Shown here: piece after piece, positions 24,288 to 33,305 of the stretch
How the letters are laid out: every line of letters starts with the position of its first letter
How positions within the stretch are numbered: the first letter of the stretch is position 1
Assembly (NCBI GenBank): GCA_019104865.1
Contig: JAHRWZ010000055.1
Span: 1 to 64,000, forward strand
DNA length: 64,000 nt
Direction: 5' to 3'
From: Castellaniella sp.
Lineage (GTDB): Bacteria; Pseudomonadota; Gammaproteobacteria; Burkholderiales; Burkholderiaceae_B
The notes under the pieces: model-generated
The model's input: only the letters and a program-made list of their open reading frames with translations
Database searches by the model: none
Told to the model about the DNA's origin: nothing
Translations under genes and position numbers: made by a program

Positions 24288-25388
24288 TCAGCGATTGGGC
24301 AGGCACAGGTATCCCCGGCTCAAACCTTCGGGCGCGGTCAGGGAACCGCTTTCAGCCACCTGCACATCGCTGTAACCCGCCGCGCAGGAGCAGCTGCCGG
24401 TCAGGGGATTCGCCGTCGTGACCCCTGTCGCACTGGCACAGCCCTTGCGACTGTTGTACATGTATCCGCCGCCCGCCGGCCGGGCCAGTTGCTGCCACGT
24501 ACCGCCCAGGCAGATCAACAACCCCGGGTAGCGCTCATCACGACCCAGCGCCCTATCGGTCGAGCAGGCGGCATTTCCCCTCCAGCCCTTGTCCAGTACC
24601 AGTCCATCGCCGGCCTGCAGCCAGGTTCCGCTGCGCACCACCCCCGCCACGGAAGCATCCCCCTGAAAGTCCGGGTCGCGGGGATCGCGCACCCGCAGAT
24701 GGTCCGGGTCATCCGTCGAGCCGCCGGGCGGCAATGCCGGATCGGTCCCGATGGGTAGCCAGACCGCCAACGCAACTGTGCCGGCCCCCCATCCCCAGGC
24801 TGACTCGAGGGTAACGGCAAGCCCCGCTCCGCGCAGCAGATCGGGTTGACGCGGCCAGACAACCAGGCCGCGCCCACCGGAGGCTTGCAGCCACTCAGCC
24901 ACCAGTTCTTCGTCCACCCCACCCTGACGATGCAGCAGGCCCGTGCGGCTGGCGATCAGGGCCTGCAGCCGACAGGGCGTCTGGGGGCATGAGCCATCCC
25001 GCACGATGCGCAGATCGAGTGTCTGACCCAGAGGGCCGTTTTCCTCCCAGCCCGGTGGCAACAGACCCGTCGCCCGCAGCTCCGCCCACGTGGGTGCCGA
25101 CCAGTCGGCAACACCTTGCGCCGCCAGCGCCGTCGGCGTGTCCGCCCGCATCAGCGCGTCGGCCTGCTGTCGAAGGAATGCCTCGGCTGTCTGACGAGCG
25201 GGCTCCATCCACGCCGCCAGGGCCCGCGCCTGCAACGCACGCGTCCGCCGCGCCCATTCCTGGCCCGCCCAGACCGCCAGCGCCAGGCTGAGGACCGCCA
25301 CGATCATGAATTCGACCAGGAGAGATCCCTGCTGGTCCGCGAGCCTGCAGCGCCATGGGTACTGGCCAGCCCCGAGATCAGCGCACAT
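24288..25388 (-). CDS. pilV: PilV-like minor pilin/tip adhesin (fixed, no shufflon)
   Basis: 366 residues. A prepilin motif QQG-SLLVE followed by a hydrophobic helix (FMIVAVLSLALAVW) is near residues 18-39, with Glu at +5. The C-terminal region (CSTDRALGRDERYPGLLICL then GTWQQL, and several Cys pairs) resembles the conserved part of R64 PilV. R64 PilV tips select recipients by changing C-termini through a shufflon; here one fixed C-terminus is seen and no recombinase. It overlaps pilS by 11 bp. Last gene of the operon. Confidence 0.75.
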   Translation of the reverse strand: MCADLGAGQYPWRCRLADQQGSLLVEFMIVAVLSLALAVWAGQEWARRTRALQARALAAWMEPARQTAEAFLRQQADALMRADTPTALAAQGVADWSAPTWAELRATGLLPPGWEENGPLGQTLDLRIVRDGSCPQTPCRLQALIASRTGLLHRQGGVDEELVAEWLQASGGRGLVVWPRQPDLLRGAGLAVTLESAWGWGAGTVALAVWLPIGTDPALPPGGSTDDPDHLRVRDPRDPDFQGDASVAGVVRSGTWLQAGDGLVLDKGWRGNAACSTDRALGRDERYPGLLICLGGTWQQLARPAGGGYMYNSRKGCASATGVTTANPLTGSCSCAAGYSDVQVAESGSLTAPEGLSRGYLCLPNR

Positions 25389-26085
25389 GAAACACGAACT
25401 GATTGGTATCACCCCTGGCGCAGACGCCCTCGGCCGACAGCGCGCTATAGGGGGTGGTCTCGTCCTTGACCGTACGGGCCGCCCCCCCATCCGCGCTGAC
25501 CGTAATCCGGTCGGCCACCCGCTGCAAGACGGATGCGATCGACGGGCAAGCGGCATGGTTCACACGCAACAGACGCAGCAGAAAACCCGCGCCGGCATCG
25601 GTCGGTTCGACTTCCACTGTGCCTCCACCCCCCAGGCCATGCAGGACGGAACCGTCGCCGGCACGGGTGAGTACGGTCGAATCGGCCACCATGGACGCCA
25701 GATTGGCGGTCCCGATGGCGACATAGGGCGGATCGCCAGCGGTACCGGCATTGACACGCGTATGCATGACAAATCGCACCAGTTCCTGACCGACCTTGGG
25801 CACCTTGTTCTCCATGACGTACCCACCAATCGCCGGAATACTGATGACCGCGATCAGCAGCACGATGGCCGTGACGATGGAGACCTCGATGAGGGAAAAA
25901 CCCTGCTGCCTGCGTCGCGGATCACGCCCCCACGCGATTTCCGGACTGTCCTGTCCCGCACCGGCCTCGTCTCGGGCGATTCGCCGCACGACACTCGTCC
26001 GCGCCCGGCATTCGGCCTGCCGGCGAATCTGCCGGCGCTGCCGGCGTTCCCGGTCGCCGGACGGCCATGTTTCCCATTCCCGCAT
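25378..26085 (-). CDS. pilS: PilS-like type IVb major prepilin
   Basis: 235 residues. The processing site is RRRQQG-FSLIEVS with Gly62/Phe63 and Glu at +5, followed by the N-terminal pilin helix. The mature part (about 173 residues) has two Cys near the C-terminal half, as in disulfide-looped type IVb pilins. The 62-residue Arg-rich leader is much longer than the 20-30 residues usual in type IVb, but ATG 26083-26085 has a perfect AAGGAGG 5 nt upstream. No prepilin peptidase gene is nearby. Confidence 0.8.
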   Translation of the reverse strand: MREWETWPSGDRERRQRRQIRRQAECRARTSVVRRIARDEAGAGQDSPEIAWGRDPRRRQQGFSLIEVSIVTAIVLLIAVISIPAIGGYVMENKVPKVGQELVRFVMHTRVNAGTAGDPPYVAIGTANLASMVADSTVLTRAGDGSVLHGLGGGGTVEVEPTDAGAGFLLRLLRVNHAACPSIASVLQRVADRITVSADGGAARTVKDETTPYSALSAEGVCARGDTNQFVFHVR

Positions 26086-26127
26086 GCTGCCTCCTTTGCC
26101 GGTCCCCCGGCCACGACATGCCGTCCA

Positions 26128-27243
26128 TCATTGGCCGGCATGAAACATCATCCAGCCTCGACGCAATTCATCGATGGCCGCGTAATGCCACAAGCCGATC
26201 CCCAACACGACGACCACTCCCGCCAGCAGCACGAACCAGCGCAAGGCTTGCGCTTGAACCCGGATGCGCGCAAGCCAGACAGTTGCCATGCGATCATGGG
26301 CAGCCTGCAACCCCGCCTGCAGGCCGCGCGCCTGCGCCATGTCCTCCAGGTACCAGTACAGGTCGCGATCCAGCAATCCCGTGTCGAAAGCCGCCGCACC
26401 GGCCAGACCCTGATCGACCCGCCAGACCATATGCTGGAGATGGGAAGCCATCCAGGGGCTGGCACCGTCATGGAACAAGACCAGCACGGGCCGCAACTGG
26501 GACGAACTGCCGGAACCAGGCTGCAGCAGGATCGACACCAGCGCCAGCAGCCGAAGCGCCTGAACCTGGCGATACAGACGCCAGGGGCCGATACGGTCCA
26601 GCCGCTGACGCCACGTGCCATGCGATCGCGGCAGCGTGTGCAAGCCGACCGCCAACCCGCCCAGTACCGCAAGCGGCCCGACGAAACCCCAGGTGCGCAA
26701 GCCATCGGCGCAGGCGAACAAGGCACGCGTCCAGCTTCCCTGGAAAGCCACCGGCAACCCCTGGAAGGCCTGCTGTAGAGCAGGCACGGTCCAGGCTGGC
26801 AGTGCAAGGATCAGCAAGCTGACCACCATCAAGGCGGCAGCTGCCGCACCCAGCGTGGCCCACAGCAGTTGCTGTGCCTGAATCATCAAGGCCAGATGCC
26901 GGGCCAGCGCCTGAAAGCAGGCCAGCAGACGCGCATTGCCAAAAGCCTGGGCCGCCCGGATCAGCGCAAGTTCGTCCGGCGGGAAGCAGCCGGTCCAGGT
27001 CGCGTACATGTCCCCACCGCTGGTTTCGCACGCGGCTGACCAGTGGCGCGACAGCCTTCCCCGCACCGCATCCGGCCCATAACGCAACGCATCCCGGTCG
27101 AACAACTCGCGCAAGGTCAGGCGTCCCTGGGTCGCTGTCAGGACTGCCTGCAGGTAGTCGAAGTAATCGGCGCGCCCGTTGGCAAAACGCCAGGCATCGG
27201 AACGCAGCCGCCAGCCGGACAGGATGGAGCCTACAGCCATCAT
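26128..27243 (-). CDS. pilR: PilR-like inner-membrane pilus platform protein (GspF family)
   Basis: 371 residues. Helical soluble segments alternate with membrane helices near 150-175, 205-225 and 345-365, the pattern of GspF/PilC platform proteins in two repeats. It should anchor the PilQ ATPase to the inner membrane. It overlaps the ATPase gene by 4 bp (ATGA). Sequence conservation outside topology is low, as in R64 PilR. Confidence 0.75.
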   Translation of the reverse strand: MMAVGSILSGWRLRSDAWRFANGRADYFDYLQAVLTATQGRLTLRELFDRDALRYGPDAVRGRLSRHWSAACETSGGDMYATWTGCFPPDELALIRAAQAFGNARLLACFQALARHLALMIQAQQLLWATLGAAAAALMVVSLLILALPAWTVPALQQAFQGLPVAFQGSWTRALFACADGLRTWGFVGPLAVLGGLAVGLHTLPRSHGTWRQRLDRIGPWRLYRQVQALRLLALVSILLQPGSGSSSQLRPVLVLFHDGASPWMASHLQHMVWRVDQGLAGAAAFDTGLLDRDLYWYLEDMAQARGLQAGLQAAHDRMATVWLARIRVQAQALRWFVLLAGVVVVLGIGLWHYAAIDELRRGWMMFHAGQ

Positions 27244-28940
27244 GGAGCACCTCCATCGCGCCGCGATGAGATGGGGTCGCCCTGCCGTTGGCTGCGGCGC
27301 AGCATGAGCGTCTCGAACGCCATGAAGTGCACCTCGACATCGCGAGGATCGAGCAGGCCGGCGGCGGCCTTGTCCATGGCATGCGCCATGGCACTGTCGC
27401 GCGGATCCGGCAGATACCCCTGGCCACGCTCGGTCAGGTCGACCGACAGGCCGGGTTCGATGAGTTCGGCAGCCACTGTGCGGCCCCGGTAGCCCGCCAA
27501 TTCGGGGATTTGCGCCACCCGGCAGTTTGCGCATCCCGCAGGATCGCGCATGCGCAGCCGGCAGGCATCGATGCCCCAGATCTGTTCGATCCAGCCCAGC
27601 CAGCGCCGCCAATCCGCCGGCGCGCCACCCTGCTGGCGCACGAGCTCTCCGGGGTCCACCGGACCCGCACAGTCTGGACACAACCGCGGCAACAGAACCT
27701 GGGACACCAGCAGTTTGAGCACCCCCGGCGTTTGCAGGAAATCCCGCGGCACCCCGATGAATTCCGAAGCCAGCCGATCGACAATGGCGCGAGCGGACGG
27801 CGCATGCACCGTGGTATAGACATTGACCCCTGACCCCGCCAGATCCATGAATGCCAGACCGCTTTCGGCATCGCGGATTTCCCCCAACAGGACGTCACTC
27901 ATGGCGGAACGCTTCAACGTCCGCAGCTTGGCGGCGTAGCGGCCATGCGCCTGCTGATCCAGATCCCTGCCGATGGTGTTCTGCACCGCTTGCGCGATCC
28001 GGTATTCGACCGGTTCCTCCAGTGTGATGACCTTGCGATGGTCCGGCAGTCCGCGGATCAGAGTGGCCAGGGTCGTGGATTTCCCCGACCCCACCGTACC
28101 GGCCAGCACGATGGCTCCGCCCTCGGAGCGCATGACACGATCGAAACGCGCCATCTGGTCCGGACGATACCCGAGGGAATCCAGGGTGGCATGCACCGGA
28201 TCCGCGTCCCGCGACAGGAACCGCAGACACACGCTGGGCCCCCGATCCGCCGCCAGGGAAGCCCAGCGCAAGGTGTAGGCCCTGCCATCGACCCGGCGCA
28301 ATAGACTGCCCTGCTGCTCCAGCAAAGGATCAAAGATCGCTCCGTTGCCCCCCTGGATATCCATCCAGGCGACCGACAGCACGTCGAGCAGCAGATCCGT
28401 CGGCATGGGACGGAAACGCTCGGGCGCGACGTAGCGCCCGGCCACGGTATAGCGGACCTCGGATTCCGGCGCATCCCGATATACGTTCAGGTGCAGATCG
28501 GTGGCCCCCTGGCGCACACCCCATTCCACAAGATCCTGAAAAACACCCGCAAGCGCGGTCGGCGTCCGGTCGGCCGCGCGCATCGACGGCATGGCGGCGC
28601 CGGGATTCCTGGACAGCGCCAGCAACAAGGCGGCCGGCAGCACATAGCGGGCGGGGTCGGACAGACGATAGCCAGCCGACTGGATGCGGCGGACAAGCGC
28701 GTCAGCCTGATCGCCCCCCACATATTCCGCTCGCGCCAGCAGGGTCACGCTGCCATCGGCACGCTCCACCGGACAAAGACGGTCCGCAAGCGCTCGCACC
28801 CCGAACTGCCGGTCCAGCAGGCGGCGCACAGGCGGCTGCAACGCCGACAGCTGCTCGGGCTGATCAATGGTCGCCGCGCGAGACAGATCGAAGGGTACCG
28901 GCGGCTCGGCAAGCCGCAAGGCCGGAGACCAGATTTTCAT
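27240..28940 (-). CDS. pilQ: PilQ-like pilus assembly ATPase (GspE family)
   Basis: 566 residues. Walker A GTVGSGKST near residue 281-289, Asp box ITLEEPVEYRI, Walker B LLGEIRDAES, His box VHAPSA, and a zinc tetracysteine CPDC...CANC in the C-terminal part. It powers pilin assembly at the cytoplasmic face. It overlaps pilP and pilR by 4 bp each, so expression is coupled. Only one ATPase is present; no PilT-type retraction motor is seen. Confidence 0.9.
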   Translation of the reverse strand: MKIWSPALRLAEPPVPFDLSRAATIDQPEQLSALQPPVRRLLDRQFGVRALADRLCPVERADGSVTLLARAEYVGGDQADALVRRIQSAGYRLSDPARYVLPAALLLALSRNPGAAMPSMRAADRTPTALAGVFQDLVEWGVRQGATDLHLNVYRDAPESEVRYTVAGRYVAPERFRPMPTDLLLDVLSVAWMDIQGGNGAIFDPLLEQQGSLLRRVDGRAYTLRWASLAADRGPSVCLRFLSRDADPVHATLDSLGYRPDQMARFDRVMRSEGGAIVLAGTVGSGKSTTLATLIRGLPDHRKVITLEEPVEYRIAQAVQNTIGRDLDQQAHGRYAAKLRTLKRSAMSDVLLGEIRDAESGLAFMDLAGSGVNVYTTVHAPSARAIVDRLASEFIGVPRDFLQTPGVLKLLVSQVLLPRLCPDCAGPVDPGELVRQQGGAPADWRRWLGWIEQIWGIDACRLRMRDPAGCANCRVAQIPELAGYRGRTVAAELIEPGLSVDLTERGQGYLPDPRDSAMAHAMDKAAAGLLDPRDVEVHFMAFETLMLRRSQRQGDPISSRRDGGAP

Positions 28941-29428
28941 GGCCGCACCTCGCCCAACAACAGGCGCAGGCACAAGGAATGACGATCCTCTCCGCGCTCC
29001 AGCTGGACGCAGGCCCCGTTCATGCCGCGCAACTGATACACCCCTGCATCCCCGGCATGTCCGGCGGGATAGGCCTGCCCCCGCACGTACAGATACGCGC
29101 GCGGCCCCACCTGAACCTCGGCCATCAGGGTCTGGCCAACCCCGTACAGGGCCACCAGCCGGGGAGCCAGGACAGGCCGCACAGGAACATCCGCCAGGCG
29201 GGAGCCCGACCGTCCGGGGGATCCTGACGGAGCATTTTGCGCATCCCGCAGATCCTGCTGCATCAGGTCACGGACGGACTGGACCTCCCATTGGTCCTGT
29301 TCCCCGGAAGATTCCGTGGCAAGCTGCGCGGGCAGCATGGCCGGATACAACCCCAGGACACATCCCGCCAGCCACAGAGGCACGCGGCGCGATGACTGGT
29401 TCAGGGCATCCCTAGCGACGGTTTTCAT
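28937..29428 (-). CDS. pilP: PilP-like pilus biogenesis protein
   Basis: 163 residues with an N-terminal signal or anchor helix (VPLWLAGCVLGLYPAMLPAQ) and a small C-terminal beta domain (RLVALYGVGQTLMAEVQVGP). It has the size and position of R64 PilP, a periplasmic protein linking inner-membrane parts to the secretin. It overlaps pilO by 17 bp. Confidence 0.75.
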   Translation of the reverse strand: MKTVARDALNQSSRRVPLWLAGCVLGLYPAMLPAQLATESSGEQDQWEVQSVRDLMQQDLRDAQNAPSGSPGRSGSRLADVPVRPVLAPRLVALYGVGQTLMAEVQVGPRAYLYVRGQAYPAGHAGDAGVYQLRGMNGACVQLERGEDRHSLCLRLLLGEVRP

Positions 29429-30671
29429 AGACAGACCCTTCCAGATGCAAGATCAGACGGCTGGCCCGCAGGGCCGGCCGGGTCCCTGGCGCATGCGACA
29501 GGGATGCCTTTTGCCAGGACACGGATTGCGCCAGCGGGGCCAGAAGCATCCCCGAACGCAGCGGCCCTTCCACACGCAAGGGCCGCAGGGCCAGTGCTGG
29601 CAGGTCGTCCGGCTGAAGCAGGGGCTGACCCTGCGCATCCCGGGGTGCCGGAACCGCCAGAGGACGCGGCGGATCGACACGCAAAGTGGTGAAGGCAGGC
29701 AACACGGCCTGCAGTGCGCTTGCCCAGTCGCGCGCCAGCAGACGCGTGGTTGGCAGGCCGAGGGGATCGGGTGACCGGCCGTCCAGGGTGAGCGGCCAGC
29801 TCGCGTGGGCGACATCGAGCGACGGGAACTCCACACGCCAGCCGGCGGGCGCGGCGCGCAACAAGCCACGATTGTCCGCCTGCGAACCCAGGCGGCGATA
29901 TTCGCTGCGGCACTGCCAATGCGGGCCATCCATATTCCGCTGGCAGCTCAGGTTTCCCAGAACCCAGCCCGCCAGCCGGGCGGGCTGACGATACAAGGCC
30001 TGCAGCAAGGTCCGGGTGCCCTGCTCTCCATGAATGGAGTACCGCGCAAGGGTCAGAGCCAGCGCCTGCTCCCAGGCCCGCCGGCCGTCCTGGGCCGGCT
30101 GAGCCCGGGCCTGACCCACATATCGATTCCAGCCAAAGCCCACCATCACGACAGCCGTCATCACCAGCAGCCCCACCAAGGCGGGACCATGACGGCGTAC
30201 GCGCGTCAGGGGCGTGGAAGCCGCCGACTGACGAGCCAGCCGCTGGAGAATCTCCCCACCCCCGGGGTCGGCCTGAAGAACCTCCATCTTCGGATAGGCC
30301 AGGAGCAAGGCTTCGATGGCCTTTGCCGCCATGTCGGGATCCGGATAGCCACGGTCAGCGCGGGCAAGCACCACGCCTTCGTGACAGGCCAGGACGTGCC
30401 AGGTCCGCAGGTCCGGCGTCAGCACGCAGGCGACCGTCCCCCTCGGATGCAGGCGCGTCAGGAGATCAGCCGCGGACCAACAGGACTGTCGCAAGGACAC
30501 ACCGCGCGCCAGCCCCAACGCGGCCGGGGGATTGCCGGAGAGCGCCAGATGGGAAGCCTGCTCGCGGCGCGCCTGAGCTCGTACCCGGTCGGGCACCCCC
30601 AGCAAAGGCACCCAATCCAGGCCGAATACCAAGGGCACCTGATCGACCCAGACGAGGCGAGCCTTCCGCAT
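29412..30671 (-). CDS. pilO: PilO-like pilin accessory protein
   Basis: 419 residues. A cytoplasmic N-terminal domain (to about 165), one membrane helix (LVGLLVMTAVVMVGFGW), and a periplasmic C-terminal domain, as in R64 PilO. ATG 30669-30671 lies 2 bp after the pilN stop. A TTG two codons earlier would also read through. It probably forms the inner-membrane alignment complex with PilP. Confidence 0.78.
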   Translation of the reverse strand: MRKARLVWVDQVPLVFGLDWVPLLGVPDRVRAQARREQASHLALSGNPPAALGLARGVSLRQSCWSAADLLTRLHPRGTVACVLTPDLRTWHVLACHEGVVLARADRGYPDPDMAAKAIEALLLAYPKMEVLQADPGGGEILQRLARQSAASTPLTRVRRHGPALVGLLVMTAVVMVGFGWNRYVGQARAQPAQDGRRAWEQALALTLARYSIHGEQGTRTLLQALYRQPARLAGWVLGNLSCQRNMDGPHWQCRSEYRRLGSQADNRGLLRAAPAGWRVEFPSLDVAHASWPLTLDGRSPDPLGLPTTRLLARDWASALQAVLPAFTTLRVDPPRPLAVPAPRDAQGQPLLQPDDLPALALRPLRVEGPLRSGMLLAPLAQSVSWQKASLSHAPGTRPALRASRLILHLEGSVYENRR

Positions 30672-30673
30672 GA

Positions 30674-32266
30674 TCAAAGCCCCTCTTCGACCTGTGCCGT
30701 GATGATCAGCACTGTGGCCAGGCGCTGCGAATTGAGCTGATCTCCTCCGCCCAGAATGGCTGGCAGGCCCGGGTTCAAACGCCGTTCGGCCGATTCGGAC
30801 TGCCGCCGGTCGAAGCCGGATACCACCAGCGGCTGCCCCGGCTGCAGCGCCAGCTGCTGCACCGTTCCGTTGCCTTCGATGGTCAGCTGTTGCAGCTGCA
30901 ACGGATTGGCTTTATCACCAAAGGTCACGGTCTTCAGCGGCTGGGCCACGGTATTGTCGTAGGCCAGCGAGAGCAGGATCTGGCCGTCTTCCTGGGCATC
31001 GGGCACCAGGGTCAGCAGGGAACCCACCGTTTCTTCCTTCTGGTTGACGGAGACGGCAGGAACCGCCAGCCCGTTGGCACCGGACAATGGCGTGGTTTCC
31101 ACCCGGTCGATATATGAGAACGTCGTCCGCACCGCATGCGTGACAGGCCGGCGATTGAGGGTCAGCATCGGCACGCTGCTGCGCCGCACGAGCTTGACGG
31201 ATTCCCCCATGGCCCGGATCACGGCTTCGCTACCCGTCATCGGCCCCTGTACCACGCCCACGCCCAGACGACCAACAGGTTCCGTCGCCAGAGCCGGCAT
31301 CGCCAGGCCTGCAGCCAGCCTGGCCCCGGAAAACACCACGTTCCAGTCCAGGCTGACCTGGGCCTGTTCGCTGAGCGCAACGGTCAATTCTTCGAAAATC
31401 AGCCGCACGCGCCGGGTCAGAGCCCGGTTTTCCTGGTCCAGATAGCGCGCGATGCGATCCAGCACATCGGGGGTATCGGTGACGACGATCGACGCCCCGG
31501 CGCCCGGCTCGGCGACCAGCAGGCCGGCACGCGACAGAAAGGGTTCGATCCGGGCCCGCACGGTCTTCATCACATCCTGCTCGCCGCTTTTGAGCTGCGT
31601 GCTGGATGTGCTGACGAAGCCGCCCTCGGCCTGCTTGGCCCCCAGGCCCAGCGAGGCCTGCGCCCGCGCGTCCAGAGTTAGCGCCCGCACATTGAAAACC
31701 CGGGTGTCGGTCCGGAAAAATTCAATGCGCCCCTGCTCGTAACGCCAGCGCACCCCCAGGTTGGCCGATAACCGGTCCAGGATGTCCGGCAGCGGCGCTG
31801 GCCCGGACGCCAGATCGAACGGCCGCGCCGGATCCGCGGTGGGTGTCCCCTGACCCGCCGTGCTGGCCAATCGCGGCAGAAAATGCCAGGCGGGCAGCAC
31901 GGCATCGGGGCGCACATGCACCGGGATCCCGGTGACCGAGGCAATCCGCCGGGCGATCAGGCGCAGGTCGTCGGTGCCATCGGCGAACAGCAGGGTCGTG
32001 CGAACCTGGGCGCGCAAGGCCGGCGGCAACGACAGTTCGCGGGCAAGCGGCTGAGGGCGGCCGGCGACCCAGGGTTTATCGATTTCCTGGGTGGCATGTC
32101 GCTGCCCGGGATTGGTCAGGGATCGTGCGAACTGCCCATGGCCCTGTTCAACCGACTGGTCCGCCTGCAGATAATTGCGCGCTGCCTGCCGCAGGCGTTC
32201 CGGCAAGGCACAACCGGACAACGACAGACAGATAGCCAGCAGCCAGCACGACAGGCGCCGGCTCAT
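30674..32266 (-). CDS. pilN: PilN-like outer-membrane secretin lipoprotein
   Basis: 530 residues. Signal peptide with lipobox LSGC (Cys19). N-terminal N0/N1-type domains, then a secretin core with VSLDWNVVF, SVPMLTLNRRPVTH, and a C-terminal VVSGFDRR region. It forms the gated outer-membrane channel for the pilus. Overlaps the upstream lipoprotein gene by 4 bp. The family is PilN of R64 / BfpB of the bundle-forming pilus. Confidence 0.87.
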   Translation of the reverse strand: MSRRLSCWLLAICLSLSGCALPERLRQAARNYLQADQSVEQGHGQFARSLTNPGQRHATQEIDKPWVAGRPQPLARELSLPPALRAQVRTTLLFADGTDDLRLIARRIASVTGIPVHVRPDAVLPAWHFLPRLASTAGQGTPTADPARPFDLASGPAPLPDILDRLSANLGVRWRYEQGRIEFFRTDTRVFNVRALTLDARAQASLGLGAKQAEGGFVSTSSTQLKSGEQDVMKTVRARIEPFLSRAGLLVAEPGAGASIVVTDTPDVLDRIARYLDQENRALTRRVRLIFEELTVALSEQAQVSLDWNVVFSGARLAAGLAMPALATEPVGRLGVGVVQGPMTGSEAVIRAMGESVKLVRRSSVPMLTLNRRPVTHAVRTTFSYIDRVETTPLSGANGLAVPAVSVNQKEETVGSLLTLVPDAQEDGQILLSLAYDNTVAQPLKTVTFGDKANPLQLQQLTIEGNGTVQQLALQPGQPLVVSGFDRRQSESAERRLNPGLPAILGGGDQLNSQRLATVLIITAQVEEGL

Positions 32267-33150
32267 GATTCCGCCCCGGGCTGCTGCGTGCGGTCGCAGC
32301 GTTGGGCCAGAGGGATCACCCGCAGTACCTGGTTGGCGTAAAAGCAGGGTTGCACAGGGCGGTCGCCCAGTTCGGTCGCAGCCAACAGGCCACGGACCGC
32401 GGCACGAAAGGGTTCGTTGAAGACCGCGGACCCCGCCAACGGGATATCGACGTCCACGGCCCAATGTTCCGCCTCGAAGGTCCAGCCTGCCAGGCGCGCC
32501 CAGCGCGCGAGTGCCCGGCGCAGGTTGCCATCAGCGGGAGTCACTTCGAAGGCATCGAGTGGCCGGGTCACAGCGGGATCGACAGCCTCGCGATTGGCGG
32601 ACGCCCGGGGCTTCTTCCGATCCGCCCTGAGCGTGGCAGTCGCCTGTCCGGCCTTGGCCGGTGCCTGCGGATCGGCGAATTCCGGCATGACCGGAGACTG
32701 GGGCGCGGTCGCCACGAGCGGCGGCGCCGCAACGGTCAGCGGCTCGGCTGCGGGAGATGCTGCCGACGCCACCCCGGCCTGCGGCCGCCAGGCCTCGGCC
32801 TGCAGCAGGCCGCCCCGAATCACCAGCCGATCGGGAACCCCACGCACAACCAGGTAGTCGCCCTCGCGCCGGGCCTGCAACAGCCGATCGCCCGTCGATG
32901 TGCGGGCAAACAGAGCCGGTGCCGTCTGGGTTGGCGGGTACTGCAGCCAGGTCTGACGGCCATCGTCGAACACCTGCAACGGTGCGACGCTGGTGTCCCC
33001 TGACAGGCGCCAATCGAAGTGGTATTCACCAACCGGCACCCCCTGACCGGTCAAATCGCGCCACCAGGCGCCGCCATCCATCGTCGCGCACCCGGTCAGC
33101 CCAAGCATCAGCCCAACCGACAGCCCCATCGCCAATACCCGTCCGATCAT
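32263..33150 (-). CDS. pilL: PilL/TcpQ-like lipoprotein with VirB9-like N-terminal domain
   Basis: 295 residues. Lipobox LTGC (Cys21). Residues about 40-118 (GEYHFDWRLSGDTSVAPLQV, then PALFARTSTGDRLL and GDYLVVRG.PDRLVIRGG) look like the VirB9/TrbG/CagX beta domain. An Ala/Pro-rich linker leads to a C-terminal TcpQ-type domain (about 200-295) with PLDAFEVTPADGNLRRALAR. TcpQ proteins stabilise the pilus secretin. ATG 33150 has GGAGG 6 nt upstream. First gene of the operon. Confidence 0.78.
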   Translation of the reverse strand: MIGRVLAMGLSVGLMLGLTGCATMDGGAWWRDLTGQGVPVGEYHFDWRLSGDTSVAPLQVFDDGRQTWLQYPPTQTAPALFARTSTGDRLLQARREGDYLVVRGVPDRLVIRGGLLQAEAWRPQAGVASAASPAAEPLTVAAPPLVATAPQSPVMPEFADPQAPAKAGQATATLRADRKKPRASANREAVDPAVTRPLDAFEVTPADGNLRRALARWARLAGWTFEAEHWAVDVDIPLAGSAVFNEPFRAAVRGLLAATELGDRPVQPCFYANQVLRVIPLAQRCDRTQQPGAES

Positions 33151-33187
33151 GCCGCCCTCCGCGAATGAACCCGGACCCGGCGGAAAG

Positions 33188-33220
33188 AAAAAGGCACCGG
33201 ATTCGGGGAATCAGGTGCCT
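33188..33220 (-). terminator. Terminator-like hairpin in front of the pilus operon
   Basis: On the minus strand, AGGCACC/GGTGCCT plus GATTC/GAATC with a 3-nt loop, followed by five T. It lies 38 bp upstream of the first pilus gene and reads toward it. Confidence 0.65.
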
Positions 33221-33228
33221 ATGGTGGC

Positions 33229-33250
33229 CTGGCGGCGGGGCCGCCGCCAG
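33229..33250. repeat. GC hairpin CTGGCGGCGG/CCGCCGCCAG
   Basis: 10-bp perfect arms with a 2-nt centre, no T-tract. It stands between two terminator-like hairpins. Confidence 0.55.
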
Positions 33251-33270
33251 ACTGGGAAGTACGAACGGAT

Positions 33271-33297
33271 AAAAAGGCCCCCGGACCGGGTCCGGGG
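33271..33297 (-). terminator. Terminator of the binding-protein gene
   Basis: On the minus strand, CCCCGGAC/GTCCGGGG stem (33290-33297 with 33279-33286), then GGCC and five T, just after the stop codon at 33306. Confidence 0.75.
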
Positions 33298-33305
33298 ATT
33301 GTGCG

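Noticed and set aside
24288-25388. Shufflon inversion segments in pilV
   Set aside because: No repeated sfx-type inverted sites or alternative C-terminal segments are seen downstream, where puuD begins after 10 bp, and no recombinase gene is present.
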